DNA from: Polymorphobacter multimanifer
GTDB taxonomy: Bacteria > Pseudomonadota > Alphaproteobacteria > Sphingomonadales > Sphingomonadaceae
DNA length: 64,000 bases
Direction of reading: 5' to 3'
Assembly: GCF_014205635.1 (NCBI RefSeq)
Contig: NZ_JACIIV010000018.1
Span: 1-64,000, forward strand
Shown here one piece after another: positions 39,150-49,410 of this stretch (positions within the stretch are counted from its first letter, which is position 1; the number at the start of each line of letters is the position of its first letter). A program made the translations under genes and the position numbers. The notes beneath the pieces were generated by a model. That model saw only the letters and a program-made list of their open reading frames with translations. It was not told the origin of the DNA and did not search any database.

Positions 39150-39537
39150 GATGGACCGCGCCGCGTTCAGGGATGCGCAGCTGCAGGCCGAGGCCAACCA
39201 GGCGGCGCGCGTGGCGAACGTAAAGGCGGCTGATGCTGCTGTGGCGAGGAGGACGGAAGATGCGCTTCGGGAAAAGCTTGACGATGTGCGCCGGGATGCT
39301 GGTGCTCTGCGGGTGCGGTGGCAAGCGGCCCGTGCCGATCCGGGTGGCGCCGGCGGTGGTGGTGTGCCCGGCGCTGCCGGTGCCGCCGCCCGCGCTGCTG
39401 ATGCCGCCTGCGCGGCCGGCGGGGGGCTACCTTTCGACGTTGCCCTTCCTGCCCTCGAAGACGCGGAAGCCGACGCCGCACGACTGAGGGCGTGGGCTGA
39501 GTGGTGGGCTGGGGTGGAGGCCGTGGAGCGGGATTGA
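38995..39537 (+). CDS. Rz-like i-spanin
   Basis: The 180-residue protein has an N-terminal transmembrane anchor (VPAWAWKLAGAVLTLLLVEW, about 8-28) followed by a long periplasmic coiled coil (RVERRVDQARKDGAAAQAEM to EDALREKLDDVRRDAGALRV). This is i-spanin topology, which with the o-spanin fuses inner and outer membranes at lysis. ATG 38995 has GGAGGT 4 bp upstream. The o-spanin gene lies entirely inside it in another frame. Confidence 0.8.
   Translation: MGVLMVLRRVPAWAWKLAGAVLTLLLVEWLLAARVERRVDQARKDGAAAQAEMDRAAFRDAQLQAEANQAARVANVKAADAAVARRTEDALREKLDDVRRDAGALRVRWQAARADPGGAGGGGVPGAAGAAARAADAACAAGGGLPFDVALPALEDAEADAARLRAWAEWWAGVEAVERD
39260..39487 (+). CDS. Rz1-like o-spanin lipoprotein, nested in Rz
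   Basis: The 75-residue protein has a signal sequence MRFGKSLTMCAGMLVLCGCG with a lipobox-like LCGC (lipidated Cys19), then a Pro-rich mature part (PVPPPALLMPPARPAGG), as in Rz1 proteins. It is embedded in the +1 frame of the i-spanin gene, the lambda Rz/Rz1 arrangement. The longer frame from 39233 is unlikely because it would bury the signal sequence. Confidence 0.82.
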   Translation: MRFGKSLTMCAGMLVLCGCGGKRPVPIRVAPAVVVCPALPVPPPALLMPPARPAGGYLSTLPFLPSKTRKPTPHD

Positions 39538-39573
39538 TTAAAGGCACGGCTGCAGCAGTGTTTGGCGCAAAGG

Positions 39574-39602
39574 GGCGGCGAGGCTTGGCCTCGCCGCCTT
39601 TT
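39574..39602 (+). terminator. Intrinsic terminator at the end of the late operon
   Basis: An 11-bp stem (GGCGGCGAGGC at 39574-39584, complement at 39588-39598) with TTG loop and TTTT follows the spanin genes. The 39538-39845 interval otherwise holds only the arm-type repeat and no gene. Confidence 0.85.
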
Positions 39603-39731
39603 GCTGTGTCTGGCGGCCTTCGAGACGGGGGGGAGGGTAAAACTGTGGTGATCGAAGGCCTCAAGACCACCCGCGAAAGTTCCTTTGCACTCACAGCGAA
39701 TTTGGGAGGGGGGGTAACGATCGAGGTGAGC

Positions 39732-39752
39732 TTGGGACCGAACTGGGACCGA
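39732..39752. repeat. Candidate integrase arm-type site, right
   Basis: The same pair of TGGGACCGA units separated by AC found at 2154-2174, in direct orientation, 94 bp inside attR. Together with the left copy it brackets the prophage ends. Confidence 0.55.
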
Positions 39753-39845
39753 AGCCCCCCTGCACTTCCCGGTTTGTTCTGGCGTAATCGCTGCAGCTAC
39801 CTTGGTAGCTGCCCTTCGAAGCGGCCCATTTTCACGGGAGCGGTG

Positions 39846-39899
39846 AGCAATCGCACTGCTGAGGTCAGGGGTTCGATCCCCCTCTGCTCCACCACGCAT
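39846..39899 (+). repeat. attR core, 54-bp direct repeat
   Basis: Exact copy of 2035-2088. It contains only the anticodon loop through CCA of tRNA-Ala, so no tRNA can form here. It marks the right prophage boundary. Confidence 0.93.
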
Positions 39900-40005
39900 C
39901 GTCATACGCGCACTATCGGTCGGCCTGCGTACAAAGCTGCGTGACGTTGCTAGTCTGCCGCGCTAGGGTTTGAAAACGAAAGTCGGTGGGGATCAGCGCG
40001 TGCAG

Positions 40006-40455
40006 ATGAACATCAATGGCAAGCCGGTGACACTGGAGGCGGATGGCGACATGCCGCTGCTCTGGGCGCTGCGCGACGTGATCGGCCTCACGGGCACCAA
40101 ATATGGCTGTGGCGCCGGGCTTTGCGGAGCCTGCACCGTGCATCTCGATGGCGCCCCGGTACGCGCCTGCCAGACTCCGGTCGCCGATGTCGGCACGGCG
40201 AAGATCACCACCATCGAAGGCCTTTCGGCCACCGACCTAGGGCGCAAGCTGCAGGCCGCCTGGGCGGCGCTCGACGTGCCGCAATGCGGCTATTGCCAGG
40301 GCGGGCAGCTGATGGCCGCCGCTGCACTGCTCAGGGACACACCCAAGCCGAGCGATGACGACATCGACGCCGCCATGGCCGGCAACCTCTGCCGCTGCGG
40401 CACCTACACGCGCATCCGCGCGGCCATAAAGCAGGTAGCGGGAGTGAGGGCATGA
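40006..40455 (+). CDS. iorA: [2Fe-2S] subunit of a molybdenum hydroxylase (IorA-like)
   Basis: The 149-residue small subunit of the xanthine dehydrogenase family has a plant-type ferredoxin cluster ([15 protein letters not shown] and a later Cys) and a second cluster site ([22 protein letters not shown]). It passes electrons from the molybdenum subunit coded next. Without an FAD subunit nearby it matches isoquinoline 1-oxidoreductase or aldehyde dehydrogenase types. ATG 40006 is chosen; GTG 40000 is possible. Stop overlaps the next ATG. Confidence 0.9.
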   Translation: MNINGKPVTLEADGDMPLLWALRDVIGLTGTKYGCGAGLCGACTVHLDGAPVRACQTPVADVGTAKITTIEGLSATDLGRKLQAAWAALDVPQCGYCQGGQLMAAAALLRDTPKPSDDDIDAAMAGNLCRCGTYTRIRAAIKQVAGVRA

Positions 40456-42638
40456 ACGCGCTTCCCCTCAGCCGCCGGCAGATGCTGTTCGCCGGTGCCC
40501 TCGCCGGTGGCGGGCTGTGGTTCGGCGCCGGACCTGCAGGTGCGGCACAGGATGGCGTGGCCGGCAGTCCGGGCGCAGGGCTCACCGCCTTCATCCGCAT
40601 CATGCCCGACAACCGCATCACCATCGTCTCGCAAAATCCCGAGATCGGCCAGGGCATCAAGACCTCGATCCCGATGCTGATCGTCGAGGAGCTCGATGCC
40701 GACTGGAGCCAGGTGACCATCGAACAGGCGCTCGCCGACCAGAAGATTTACGGCCGCCAGGTCGCCGGCGGCTCGATGGCGACGACGCTCCTCTATGATT
40801 CGATGCGCCGCACAGGGGCTGCCGCGCGCGCCATGCTGGTGCAGGCCGCTGCCACGCGCCTCGGCGTGCCGGTGGGTGAATTGACCACCGGCAGCGCCAT
40901 GGTGCGCCACGCTGCCAGCAACCGCTCGCTGAGCTATGGCGCGCTCGCTGCCGATGCCGCCACGCTGCCGCTGCCGGACCTCAAGGCCGTGACGCTCAAG
41001 GACCCCAAGGCCTTCAGGATCGTCGGCAAGCCGATGCCGGGCGTGGACAATATGAAGGTCGTCACCGGCGCCCCCCTGTTCGGCATCGATGCCAGCGTGC
41101 CGGGCATGAAGATCGCGATGTTCGTCAAATGCCCCTGCTATGGCGGCACCGTCGCATCGGCCAACCTCGATGCCGTCAAGGCCATCAAGGGTGTGCGCAA
41201 CGCCTTCATCGTGGCGGGCAACGGCGATGATTACGAACTCGCCGCCGGCGTCGCGATCATCGCCGACACAACCTGGGCCGCGATGAAGGCACGCGAGGCG
41301 CTGCAGGTCGAATGGGCGCCGGGTGCCGGGGCCGACCAGTCGAGCGAAGGCTTCGCCAAGGCCGCCGCTGCCCTTGCCGGCACGCGCGGGCCACAGGAGA
41401 TCTTCACCGAAGGCGATGCCGCCGCCGCCATGCCGGGTGCTGCCAAGCGCCTCAAGGCAAGCTACCACTACCCATTCCTCGTCCACGCCCCGCTCGAGCC
41501 GATGAACTGCACCGCGCGTGTCGATGGCGACAAGGTCGAGCTCTGGGCGCCGACGCAAAATCCAGAGCCCGGCCGCGCCTCGATCGCCAAGCTGCTCGGC
41601 GTGGCGCCCGAAGCGGTGGTCATCCACATGATGCGCTGCGGCGGTGGCTTCGGCCGGCGGCTGACCACCGAATACATGACCGAGGCGGCCTGGATCGCCC
41701 GCGAAGCCAAGGTGCCGGTCAAGCTGATCTGGACGCGCGAGGACGATGTCACCCGCGGCAACCTCCGCCCCGCCGGCTGGCACCACCTCGAAGCCGGGCT
41801 CGACGCAGACGGCAAGGTGACCGCCTGGACCAATCATTTCGTCAGCTTCGGCAAGGAGGGCAAGTTCGGCCGCGCCGCTGCGATCGAAACAACGCAGTTT
41901 CCGGCGCGCTTCGTGCCCAACTTCCGCTGCGATGCGACCGTGCTCGATCTCGCCGCCCCGACCAACTTCCTGCGCGCCCCCGCCAACAACGGCTTCGGCT
42001 TCGTGATGCAGAGCTTCATCGACGAGCTGGCGTATCTCGCAGGGCAGGACCCGGTCGCCTTCCGCCGCACCCTGCTGGGCACCCCCCGCCTCGTCGGCCC
42101 CGCCGACAAGCGCGACAGCTATGATGCCGCGCGTGCCCTTGGCGTGCTCGACAAGGCCGCCGCCATGGCTGGCTGGGGCCGCAAACTGCCCAAGCGAGAA
42201 GGTTTGGGCATCGCCTTCCACTTCAGCCACCTCGGCTATTTCGCCGCCGCGATGGAAGTCGCCGTTGCCGATGCCGGCGATGTGAAGGTGAAAAAGGTCT
42301 GGGCCGCCGGCGATGTCGGCCGCCAGATCGTCAACCCCTCGGGCGCCATCAACCAGGTGCAGGGCTCGGTCATCGATGCCATCGGCTCGGCGATGGGCCA
42401 GGCTGCCACCCTCTCGGGCGGTGCCATCGAGCAGCGCAACTATGATGGCTTCCCCATCATGCGGATGCCCGACACGCCGCCGATCGAAGTGGCGTTCGTT
42501 CTCTCCGACCATCCGCCCACCGGCCTCGGCGAGCCCGCCTATCCCGCCACCCCCCCGGCACTCGCCAACGCCATCTTCGCGGCGACCGGCGTGCGCCTGC
42601 GCAGCCTTCCGATCGACACCGAGCTTCTCAAGGCCTGA
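40452..42638 (+). CDS. iorB: Molybdopterin-binding subunit (IorB-like), Tat-exported
   Basis: The 728-residue large subunit has a twin-Arg signal ([20 protein letters not shown]), then xanthine-dehydrogenase-type molybdopterin domains: [59 protein letters not shown] and the final [18 protein letters not shown]. It likely oxidises an aldehyde or N-heterocycle in the periplasm, with the small subunit carried along through the Tat system. The substrate cannot be read from the sequence. Confidence 0.9.
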   Translation: MNALPLSRRQMLFAGALAGGGLWFGAGPAGAAQDGVAGSPGAGLTAFIRIMPDNRITIVSQNPEIGQGIKTSIPMLIVEELDADWSQVTIEQALADQKIYGRQVAGGSMATTLLYDSMRRTGAAARAMLVQAAATRLGVPVGELTTGSAMVRHAASNRSLSYGALAADAATLPLPDLKAVTLKDPKAFRIVGKPMPGVDNMKVVTGAPLFGIDASVPGMKIAMFVKCPCYGGTVASANLDAVKAIKGVRNAFIVAGNGDDYELAAGVAIIADTTWAAMKAREALQVEWAPGAGADQSSEGFAKAAAALAGTRGPQEIFTEGDAAAAMPGAAKRLKASYHYPFLVHAPLEPMNCTARVDGDKVELWAPTQNPEPGRASIAKLLGVAPEAVVIHMMRCGGGFGRRLTTEYMTEAAWIAREAKVPVKLIWTREDDVTRGNLRPAGWHHLEAGLDADGKVTAWTNHFVSFGKEGKFGRAAAIETTQFPARFVPNFRCDATVLDLAAPTNFLRAPANNGFGFVMQSFIDELAYLAGQDPVAFRRTLLGTPRLVGPADKRDSYDAARALGVLDKAAAMAGWGRKLPKREGLGIAFHFSHLGYFAAAMEVAVADAGDVKVKKVWAAGDVGRQIVNPSGAINQVQGSVIDAIGSAMGQAATLSGGAIEQRNYDGFPIMRMPDTPPIEVAFVLSDHPPTGLGEPAYPATPPALANAIFAATGVRLRSLPIDTELLKA

Positions 42639-42641
42639 TCC

Positions 42642-43445
42642 ATGCGGCTCGCAGGCAAGTCGGCGCTTGTCACCGGGGCCGCTCGCGGCATCGGCGCCGC
42701 GATCGCGCAGGCCCTTGCTGCCGAAGGCGCGCGGGTGCTCGTCACCGATATCGATGGTAACGGTGCCGCTGCGGTTGCGGCCAGCATCGGCGACACCAGC
42801 CGGGCCATGGCGCTCGATGTGCGCAGCGAAGCGGAGTGGGACGCTGCGATCGACGCCGCGACCGCCCATTTCGGCGGGCTCGACATCCTGGTGAACAACG
42901 CCGGCATCACCGGCTTCGAAGCCGGCCCCGTCGCCCATGATCCCGAACATGCCAGCCTGGCGGACTGGCGCGCCGTGATCGAGACCAATCTCGACGGCGT
43001 CTTCCTCGGTTGCCGGGCGGCCATCCGCGCCATGCGCCCGGCGGGCCGGGGCAGTATCATCAACATCTCCTCGCGGTCGGGCCTCGTCGGCATCCCGGCC
43101 GCATCGGCCTATGCCGCGTCCAAGGCTGCAGTGCGCAACCACAGCAAGTCGGTCGCCCTCTGGTGCGCCGGACAGGGGCTCGATATCCGCTGCAATTCGG
43201 TCCACCCGGCCGCAATCCTCACGCCGATGTGGGAGCCGATGCTCGGTGATGGCCCGGAGCGGGAAGCCAATATGGCGGCGCTTGTTGCCGACACGCCGAT
43301 GCGACGCTTCGGGACTGTCGAGGAGGTTGCCGCCGTTGTCGTGATGCTGTCGTCGGACGAGTGCCGCTACATGACCGGCACCGAAATCACCATCGACGGC
43401 GGGCTTCTGGCTGGCAGCGCCGCCTCACCGGCGGTGGCCGACTGA
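42642..43445 (+). CDS. SDR-family oxidoreductase
   Basis: The 267-residue classical short-chain dehydrogenase has a cofactor motif TGAARGIG (about 11-18), Asp after the second strand (VTDID, suggesting NAD preference), NNAG, and catalytic Ser with SAYAASK. The C-terminal [10 protein letters not shown] is typical. It starts 3 bp after the molybdo-subunit, so it may act on the same pathway, for example interconverting an alcohol/ketone substrate. Confidence 0.88.
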   Translation: MRLAGKSALVTGAARGIGAAIAQALAAEGARVLVTDIDGNGAAAVAASIGDTSRAMALDVRSEAEWDAAIDAATAHFGGLDILVNNAGITGFEAGPVAHDPEHASLADWRAVIETNLDGVFLGCRAAIRAMRPAGRGSIINISSRSGLVGIPAASAYAASKAAVRNHSKSVALWCAGQGLDIRCNSVHPAAILTPMWEPMLGDGPEREANMAALVADTPMRRFGTVEEVAAVVVMLSSDECRYMTGTEITIDGGLLAGSAASPAVAD

Positions 43446-43450
43446 GCCGG

Positions 43451-44428
43451 TCAGGCGCTGGCTTCGTTCGGCGCCATTTTGATGATCGTCTTGGCGGACA
43501 AGACTCCGGCCGCCATGCCGGCAATCGCCTGTGCGCCATCGGCAAGCGCGAAGACGCTGCCGATATGCGGCTTCAATGCCTCCGCGCGTGCGTCGATGGC
43601 GGCCATGGCCGCCGCCCCTGCGGCAGGATCCTGCCGGCCATGTTCGCCGGCGCGCACGCCGATGATCTCGATCTCCTTCAGCAACGCGCGGTTGAGCGCA
43701 AGCGGAGGCGCCTGGCCGCCGGTAAAGCCGATGATCGCATGGCGCCCGCCGCGCGCCAGTGTGCGCAATGCCGGCATGAACAATGCGCCGCCGACGGGAT
43801 CGAATACCAGGTCGATCCCCCTTGCCGCAATTTCCGGCGCCGCGCGGTCGATCTGCACAATGTCATGCGCACCCGCTGCACGCGCCAGCTCCAGCTTTTG
43901 CGCCGACGAGGCAACGGCCGTCACATGCGCGCCCTCGGCAACAGCCAGCGCCACGGCTGCAAGCCCCATGCCGCCGCCGGCCCCTGTCACCAGCACCCGC
44001 TCGCCGCGCCGCAACCGCCCTCGCACCATCAGCCCCACCCAGGCGGTGAGCGCGCCGACAGTGAAGGCGGCCGCCTGCAGGTCGTCGAGCCCCGGCGGAA
44101 CGGCACGCACCTGTGCCGCAGCCAGCGTCACGCGTTCGGCAAGCAGCCCCTGCCGCGCACCCGTTATCACCCGGTGGCCAAGCCAGTGCTCGCTCCCCTG
44201 CCCCGCCGCCACCACGACCCCGCACCCCTCGGTGCCGGGGATGAAGGGCAATTGCGGGCGAAATTGATAGCCGCCACGCAGCATGAGCATATCGGGAAAG
44301 TTGAGCGCAACGGTGAGCATCCGAACCGTCACTTCGCCCGGCCCGGGGGGATGCGGCTCGGGCCAGTGGCGCTCGAGGGTCAGCCCCGAAAGATCGGGCG
44401 ACAGGGCATGGCAGACCAGCGCGAGCAC
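43451..44428 (-). CDS. Quinone oxidoreductase-like MDR protein
   Basis: The 325-residue medium-chain dehydrogenase without zinc-binding Cys, of the NADPH:quinone reductase type, has an N-terminal GroES-like domain (ALNFPDMLMLRGGYQFRPQL, PFIPGTEGCGVVVAAG) and a Rossmann domain with VTGAGGGMGLAAVALA. It is convergent with the SDR gene (5-bp gap) and lies 3 bp downstream of the rhomboid gene in the same direction. Confidence 0.88.
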   Translation of the reverse strand: MLALVCHALSPDLSGLTLERHWPEPHPPGPGEVTVRMLTVALNFPDMLMLRGGYQFRPQLPFIPGTEGCGVVVAAGQGSEHWLGHRVITGARQGLLAERVTLAAAQVRAVPPGLDDLQAAAFTVGALTAWVGLMVRGRLRRGERVLVTGAGGGMGLAAVALAVAEGAHVTAVASSAQKLELARAAGAHDIVQIDRAAPEIAARGIDLVFDPVGGALFMPALRTLARGGRHAIIGFTGGQAPPLALNRALLKEIEIIGVRAGEHGRQDPAAGAAAMAAIDARAEALKPHIGSVFALADGAQAIAGMAAGVLSAKTIIKMAPNEASA

Positions 44429-44431
44429 CGC

Positions 44432-45133
44432 TCAGGGCAGGATTTCCGGTCCCCGTCCCCAGAAACGGGCAAGGATGAGGCCGGTGAGGAAGCCGCCGAT
44501 ATGCGTCCAGATCGCGATGCCACCGCCGAGCAGACCGCCCGAAAAGGCCACGCCCATCAGCAGCTGCAGCCCGATCCAGCTTGCAGCGTACCACAAGGCA
44601 GTGAGCAACTCTCCCGGCACCGCGATGCCGAGGACCCGCCGGCCGCCGGCACGGCTACGCGCAAACATCATGGCATAGGCGCCGAACACCGCCGCGATGG
44701 CCCCCGAGGCGCCGATCACCGGGCTCATGCTTGCAGGGTCGGCAAACCATTGGGCTGCTCCGCCGACAAGGCCGCCGGCGAGAAACAGCCCGATCAGCCC
44801 GATCCTGCCGGTCACCCATTCGACATAGCGGCCGACCCAGGCGAGAAACAGCATGTTGAGCCCGAGGTGCAAAAGGCCCGAATGCAAGAACATGTGCGTG
44901 ACGCCGATCCCGAGCGAGCCCGCCGGTTCGACGCCCGCCAGCACCGCCGAGATGCGCGCCGGCACCAGCCCATAGCGCGCGATGATAGCAGAATCGAAGC
45001 CGCTGCCGCCGATCAACAGCGCCCCCTGTACTGCAACACACAGCAGGATCAGGCCATTGGTGGCCATCGGGCTGGGGGGCTTGAAGGGCTTCATCCCCGC
45101 CCCCAGCCAGTCGCCGTCATCAGATGAACTCAA
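44432..45133 (-). CDS. Rhomboid-family intramembrane serine protease
   Basis: The 233-residue protein has about six hydrophobic helices. It shows the family signatures [17 protein letters not shown] (oxyanion His/Asn helix), [15 protein letters not shown] (Ser in GxSG, helix 4) and [14 protein letters not shown] (catalytic His, helix 6). It cleaves transmembrane substrates within the inner membrane. The start overlaps greA by 14 bp; an ATG at 45094 is a possible shorter start. Confidence 0.9.
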   Translation of the reverse strand: MSSSDDGDWLGAGMKPFKPPSPMATNGLILLCVAVQGALLIGGSGFDSAIIARYGLVPARISAVLAGVEPAGSLGIGVTHMFLHSGLLHLGLNMLFLAWVGRYVEWVTGRIGLIGLFLAGGLVGGAAQWFADPASMSPVIGASGAIAAVFGAYAMMFARSRAGGRRVLGIAVPGELLTALWYAASWIGLQLLMGVAFSGGLLGGGIAIWTHIGGFLTGLILARFWGRGPEILP

Positions 45134-45599
45134 CGCTTTCGATCGTATAGTAGCGGTCGCCCGAGGGAGTGTTGACCTCCACTTCCTCGCCGACGCGGCG
45201 GCCGATCAGCGCGCGGCCGAGCGGCGAGTTGAAGCTGATCCGCGCCACCCGCGCATCAGCCTCCATCTGGCCGACGATCTGATAGGTGATCTTCTTGTCG
45301 TCCTCGTCGAGCAGGTGCACCGTGGCGCCGAACACCACCCGGTCGCCCGAAAGCGTGGTGGGATCGATGATGATCGCCCGCGCCAGCTTGTCCTCCAGGT
45401 CGAACACCTGGCTCTCGATCTGCCCCTGCCGCTCCTTGGCGGCATGATATTCGGCATTCTCCGAAAGGTCGCCATGCGCGCGCGCCACCTCGATGGCTTC
45501 GACCACTTCAGGACGCTCTTCTTCCTTCAGACGGCGCAGCGTTTCCACAAGGATGGCGTGGCCAGTGGCCAGCATCGGCACCTTTTCAATCGTTGCCAT
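45120..45599 (-). CDS. greA: Transcription elongation factor GreA
   Basis: The 159-residue protein has the N-terminal coiled coil ([40 protein letters not shown] with the acidic tip) and the C-terminal FKBP-like domain ([20 protein letters not shown]). It rescues backtracked RNA polymerase by stimulating transcript cleavage. It follows carB in the same direction after 132 bp. Confidence 0.96.
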   Translation of the reverse strand: MATIEKVPMLATGHAILVETLRRLKEEERPEVVEAIEVARAHGDLSENAEYHAAKERQGQIESQVFDLEDKLARAIIIDPTTLSGDRVVFGATVHLLDEDDKKITYQIVGQMEADARVARISFNSPLGRALIGRRVGEEVEVNTPSGDRYYTIESVEFI

Positions 45600-45731
45600 T
45601 GGCGTTCACTCATCTTTCTTCAAACGCGGCAGCAGGCGGTTGCAGGCAAAACTGTTCCGCCAACACAGCCGTCCAAAGCCGAAAAACCGGGGCTGAAGCG
45701 CTTCGTGCTGCCAGATGGCAGACGTAGAACC

Positions 45732-48700
45732 TCAACCCCGGAATTGTGTATGATAGGACTGGAGCGGCCGCACTTCAAGCGGGTGCCTGCTCAGCGACCC
45801 AATTGCCGCGACCGATGCAATGCTCGCCGCGGCTGTCGTGAAATAGGGAACCCGGCCATAAAGTGCCGATGCGCGGATCGACTGGCTGTCCTTCAACGAT
45901 TGCAGGCCTTCGGTGGTGTTGAAGATCAGCGCGACCTCGCCATCCTTGATCCTGTCGACGATATGCGGCCGCCCTTCCGCCACCTTGTTGACCTGCGAAA
46001 CCGCAATGCCGGCCGCTTCCAGCACCCGCGCCGTGCCCTCGGTCGCAATCAGCGTGAAGCCCAGCGCCACCAGATCATGCGCTGCCGGAATGATCTGCTG
46101 CTTGTCGCCATCCTTGAGGCTGATGAACACCGTGCCGCTCTCCGGCAATTTGGTGCCGGCCCCGAGCTGCGACTTGGCAAAGGCCGTTGCGAAATCGACA
46201 TCGATTCCCATCACTTCGCCGGTGGACTTCATCTCCGGTCCGAGCACCGGATCGACCCCGGGGAAACGCGCGAACGGAAACACCGCTTCCTTCACCGCGA
46301 TGTGGCTGCCGGTGGCACGCGACGAAAAGTCGAAGCTCGAAAGCGCCTCGCCCGCCATCACGCGCGCCGCAATCTTGGCCAGCTGGATGCCGGTCGCCTT
46401 GGCGGTGAACGGCACGGTGCGGCTGGCGCGCGGATTGACCTCGATCAGATAAACCAGCCCGTCCTTCACCGCGAACTGGATGTTCATCAGCCCGCGCACG
46501 CTCAGCGCCCGCGCCAGCAACGCCGTCTGCCGCTCGATCTCGGCAATGATCTCGGGCGAAAGGCTGTACGGCGGGATCGAGCAGGCGCTGTCGCCCGAAT
46601 GCACCCCGGCCTCCTCGATATGCTGGAGCACCCCGGCCACTTGCACCGTATCGGCATCGGCAATCGCATCGACGTCGACTTCGATCGCATCGCGCAGATA
46701 GCGATCGATCAGCACCGGGCTGTCCCCCGACACCACCACCGCTTCGCGAATATACGTCTCGAGCTGCCCTTGCGTCTCGACAATCTCCATCGCCCGGCCG
46801 CCGAGCACATAGCTCGGCCGCATCAGCACCGGATAGCCGATCCGCGTTGCCACCTCGATCGCCTCGGCCGCCGAGCGGGCGATGCCATTCTCGGGCTGCT
46901 TCAGGCCGAGCCGGTCGATCAGATCGGCAAAGCGCTCGCGGTCCTCGGCCAGGTCGATATTGTCGGGGTCGGTGCCGAGAATGGGAATGCCCGCATCCTC
47001 CAGCGCCTGCGCCAGCTTGAGCGGCGTCTGCCCGCCCAATTGCACGATCACGCCTTTCAGCGTGCCGTTCTGCATTTCGGTGTGCAGGATCTCGAGCACA
47101 TCCTCGGCCGTCAGCGGCTCGAAATACAGCCGGTCCGACGTGTCATAGTCGGTGCTGACCGTCTCCGGGTTGCAGTTGATCATGATCGTCTCATAGCCAA
47201 CCCCATTCTGCTTCGAGCCGAGCGCGAAACAGGCGTGGACGCAGCAATAATCAAACTCGATCCCTTGGCCGATGCGGTTCGGCCCGCCCCCCAGGATCAC
47301 CACCTTGGTGGCGGCCGTGGGCTCGGACTCGCACTCGGGCACGCCGAAGCTCGGCGCCTCATAGGTCGAATACATGTACGGTGTCGCGGCGGTAAACTCG
47401 CCTGCACACGTGTCGATGCGCTTGAACACCGGCCGGACACCGAGCGCCCGGCGCGCAAACGCCACCTGCGCCTCGGTCCTGCCGCTCAATATCGCCAGTC
47501 GCGCGTCGGAAAAGCCCTTCGATTTCAGCCGGCGGAAGCCGTTGGGACCGGCGGGCAGCCCTTCGGCACGCACCTTGGCCTCGACCTCGATCAGCTCCTC
47601 GATCTGCCGCAGGAACCAGGGCTCGAACTTGGCGATCTCGTGAATCCGCTCGACGCTCAGCCCCGCCCGCAGCGCCTGTGCCGCCACCCGCAGCCGATCG
47701 GGGGTGGGGCGTGAAAGCTCGGCCTCGATCTCTTCCTGCGTGGCACCGACCAGATGCTCCACCTCGTCAAAGCCCGTCAGCCCGGTCTCCAGCCCACGCA
47801 GTGCCTTTTGCACGCTCTCCTGGAAGTTGCGGCCGATCGCCATCACTTCGCCGACCGACTTCATGGCGGTGCCCAGCAGCGGCTCGGCGCCCTTGAACTT
47901 CTCGAAGGCAAAGCGCGGGATCTTCGTCACAACATAGTCGATCGTCGGCTCGAAGCTCGCCGGCGTCACCCCGGTAATGTCGTTCTGAATTTCATCGAGC
48001 GTATAGCCCACCGCCAGCAGCGCCGCGACCTTGGCGATCGGAAACCCGGTGGCCTTGGAGGCAAGTGCCGACGACCGCGACACCCGCGGGTTCATTTCGA
48101 TCACCACCAGCCGGCCATCGGCGGGGTTGACCGCAAACTGCACGTTGGAGCCACCCGTTTCCACGCCGATCTCGCGCAGCACCGCGATGCTGGCGTTGCG
48201 CATCACCTGATATTCCTTGTCGGTGAGCGTCAACGCCGGCGCCACGGTGATGCTGTCCCCGGTGTGCACGCCCATCGGATCGACGTTCTCGATCGAGCAG
48301 ATGATGATGGCATTGTCGGCGCGATCGCGCACAACTTCCATCTCATACTCCTTCCAGCCGAGCACCGATTCCTCGACCAATACCTCGGTCGTCGGCGAGG
48401 CATCGAGCCCGGTGCTGACGATATGCACGAACTCCTCGCGGTTATACGCAATGCCGCCGCCAGTGCCGCCCATCGTGAAGCTCGGCCGAATGATCGAAGG
48501 CAGGCCTACGAATTCAAGCGCTTCCAGGGCTTCCTTCACCGTGTGTGCAATGCGGCTCTTGGGGCTTTCCAGCCCGATCTTGTCCATCGCATCGCGAAAC
48601 TTCAGCCGGTCCTCGGCCTTGTCGATGGCTTCGGCATCGGCGCCGATCAGCTCGACGTCATATTTTTCGAGCGTGCCGTCACGGTGCAGCGCCAGCGCCG

Positions 48701-48992
48701 TGTTCAGCGCCGTCTGCCCGCCCATCGTCGGCAGGATGGCATCGGGCCGCTCCTTCTCGATGATCTTGGCGACGATCTCTGGCGTGATCGGCTCGACATA
48801 AGTGGCATCGGCCAACTCGGGATCGGTCATGATCGTGGCGGGGTTGGAATTGACCAGGACAATTCGATAGCCCTCGGCTTTCAGCGCCTTGACCGCCTGC
48901 GTGCCCGAATAATCGAACTCGCAGGCCTGGCCGATGATGATCGGGCCAGCGCCGATGATGAGGATGGACTGGATATCGGTGCGTTTCGGCAT
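45732..48992 (-). CDS. carB: Carbamoyl-phosphate synthase large subunit
   Basis: The 1086-residue enzyme is of usual length, with two homologous ATP-grasp halves (start [20 protein letters not shown], second half from [20 protein letters not shown]), an oligomerisation domain between, and a C-terminal MGS-like allosteric domain ([20 protein letters not shown]). It makes carbamoyl phosphate from bicarbonate, ammonia from CarA, and two ATP, for arginine and pyrimidines. It is separated from carA by rraB and an opposite-strand toxin-antitoxin pair. Confidence 0.97.
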   Translation of the reverse strand: MPKRTDIQSILIIGAGPIIIGQACEFDYSGTQAVKALKAEGYRIVLVNSNPATIMTDPELADATYVEPITPEIVAKIIEKERPDAILPTMGGQTALNTALALHRDGTLEKYDVELIGADAEAIDKAEDRLKFRDAMDKIGLESPKSRIAHTVKEALEALEFVGLPSIIRPSFTMGGTGGGIAYNREEFVHIVSTGLDASPTTEVLVEESVLGWKEYEMEVVRDRADNAIIICSIENVDPMGVHTGDSITVAPALTLTDKEYQVMRNASIAVLREIGVETGGSNVQFAVNPADGRLVVIEMNPRVSRSSALASKATGFPIAKVAALLAVGYTLDEIQNDITGVTPASFEPTIDYVVTKIPRFAFEKFKGAEPLLGTAMKSVGEVMAIGRNFQESVQKALRGLETGLTGFDEVEHLVGATQEEIEAELSRPTPDRLRVAAQALRAGLSVERIHEIAKFEPWFLRQIEELIEVEAKVRAEGLPAGPNGFRRLKSKGFSDARLAILSGRTEAQVAFARRALGVRPVFKRIDTCAGEFTAATPYMYSTYEAPSFGVPECESEPTAATKVVILGGGPNRIGQGIEFDYCCVHACFALGSKQNGVGYETIMINCNPETVSTDYDTSDRLYFEPLTAEDVLEILHTEMQNGTLKGVIVQLGGQTPLKLAQALEDAGIPILGTDPDNIDLAEDRERFADLIDRLGLKQPENGIARSAAEAIEVATRIGYPVLMRPSYVLGGRAMEIVETQGQLETYIREAVVVSGDSPVLIDRYLRDAIEVDVDAIADADTVQVAGVLQHIEEAGVHSGDSACSIPPYSLSPEIIAEIERQTALLARALSVRGLMNIQFAVKDGLVYLIEVNPRASRTVPFTAKATGIQLAKIAARVMAGEALSSFDFSSRATGSHIAVKEAVFPFARFPGVDPVLGPEMKSTGEVMGIDVDFATAFAKSQLGAGTKLPESGTVFISLKDGDKQQIIPAAHDLVALGFTLIATEGTARVLEAAGIAVSQVNKVAEGRPHIVDRIKDGEVALIFNTTEGLQSLKDSQSIRASALYGRVPYFTTAAASIASVAAIGSLSRHPLEVRPLQSYHTQFRG

Positions 48993-49009
48993 TGGACATT
49001 CATGCTTTC

Positions 49010-49029
49010 ATTGCATACATTGATTGCAT
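49010..49029. promoter_or_regulatory. ATTGCAT direct repeat upstream of antitoxin
   Basis: ATTGCAT occurs at 49010-49016 and 49023-49029, 13 bp apart, in the 49-bp gap shared by carB and the antitoxin gene. It is a plausible autoregulatory binding site of the FitA-like antitoxin; not demonstrated. Confidence 0.3.
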
Positions 49030-49041
49030 TGGAGACATTTC

Positions 49042-49410
49042 ATGGCGAGCCTCACAGTCCGCAACATCCCCGAAGATGCCAAGCACCGCTTCAGGCAGGT
49101 TGCCGCCGCTCACGGCCGATCGATGGAGGAGCATCTGCGCCACCTCGTCATCGAGGCCGATCTCGCGCGACCGTCCGGGCAGTTCGCCGACGCGCCGCAG
49201 CCGTTTAACCATCAGCAACCCGCATCGGAATTCGTGCAGACACTGCTGCAGATCGCCGATGGTGAAAGCGCCGAGGAAAATCTGCGCCACGCCCCGATCC
49301 GCTTCATGACCGCGAAGGACGCGATGGCCGAGCTGCGCCGCCTCGCAAATGGCGCCGGCCTCGACCTGCCACCCCGCATGAACACCGCCCTCGAAGCCCC
49401 CGACCTTTGA
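49042..49410 (+). CDS. FitA/VapB-like antitoxin
   Basis: The 122-residue protein has an N-terminal ribbon-helix-helix (MASLTVRNIPEDAKHRFRQV, HGRSMEEHLRHLVIEA), as in FitA (Arc/MetJ) antitoxins that bind operator DNA and the cognate PIN toxin. The C-terminal part is longer than usual (about 60-122) and would wrap the toxin. ATG 49042 has GGAGA nine bases upstream. Stop overlaps the toxin TTG. Confidence 0.85.
   Translation: MASLTVRNIPEDAKHRFRQVAAAHGRSMEEHLRHLVIEADLARPSGQFADAPQPFNHQQPASEFVQTLLQIADGESAEENLRHAPIRFMTAKDAMAELRRLANGAGLDLPPRMNTALEAPDL

Larger units (their letters stand above)
2035..39899. mobile_element. Temperate HK97/GTA-like siphovirus prophage, about 37.8 kb
   Basis: Limits are given by the exact 54-bp direct repeat in and next to tRNA-Ala. 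Inside lie all modules expected of a functional temperate siphophage: tyrosine integrase at the left end, repressor/Cro switch, replication protein with internal iterons, HNH and terminase genes, portal, protease, capsid, connectors, tail tube, tail chaperones, tape measure, tip and fibre proteins, and endolysin, holin candidate and spanins. Every structural frame is open, so induction is plausible. The only clearly damaged gene is the Acb2-like one at 12344. The tail gene order resembles gene transfer agents, but integrase, att sites and repressor mark it as a phage. Confidence 0.95.

Noticed and set aside
39841-39899. Second tRNA-Ala
   Set aside because: Only the anticodon loop to CCA is present; acceptor 5' strand and D arm are missing, so it is attR.
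39501-39944. Plus-strand frame spanning the spanin end, terminator and attR
   Set aside because: It crosses a strong terminator and the tRNA fragment, giving the typical tRNA translation artefact.
40404-43205. 933-codon minus-strand frame opposite the molybdo-enzyme genes
   Set aside because: Antisense shadow; the sense genes show intact cofactor motifs.
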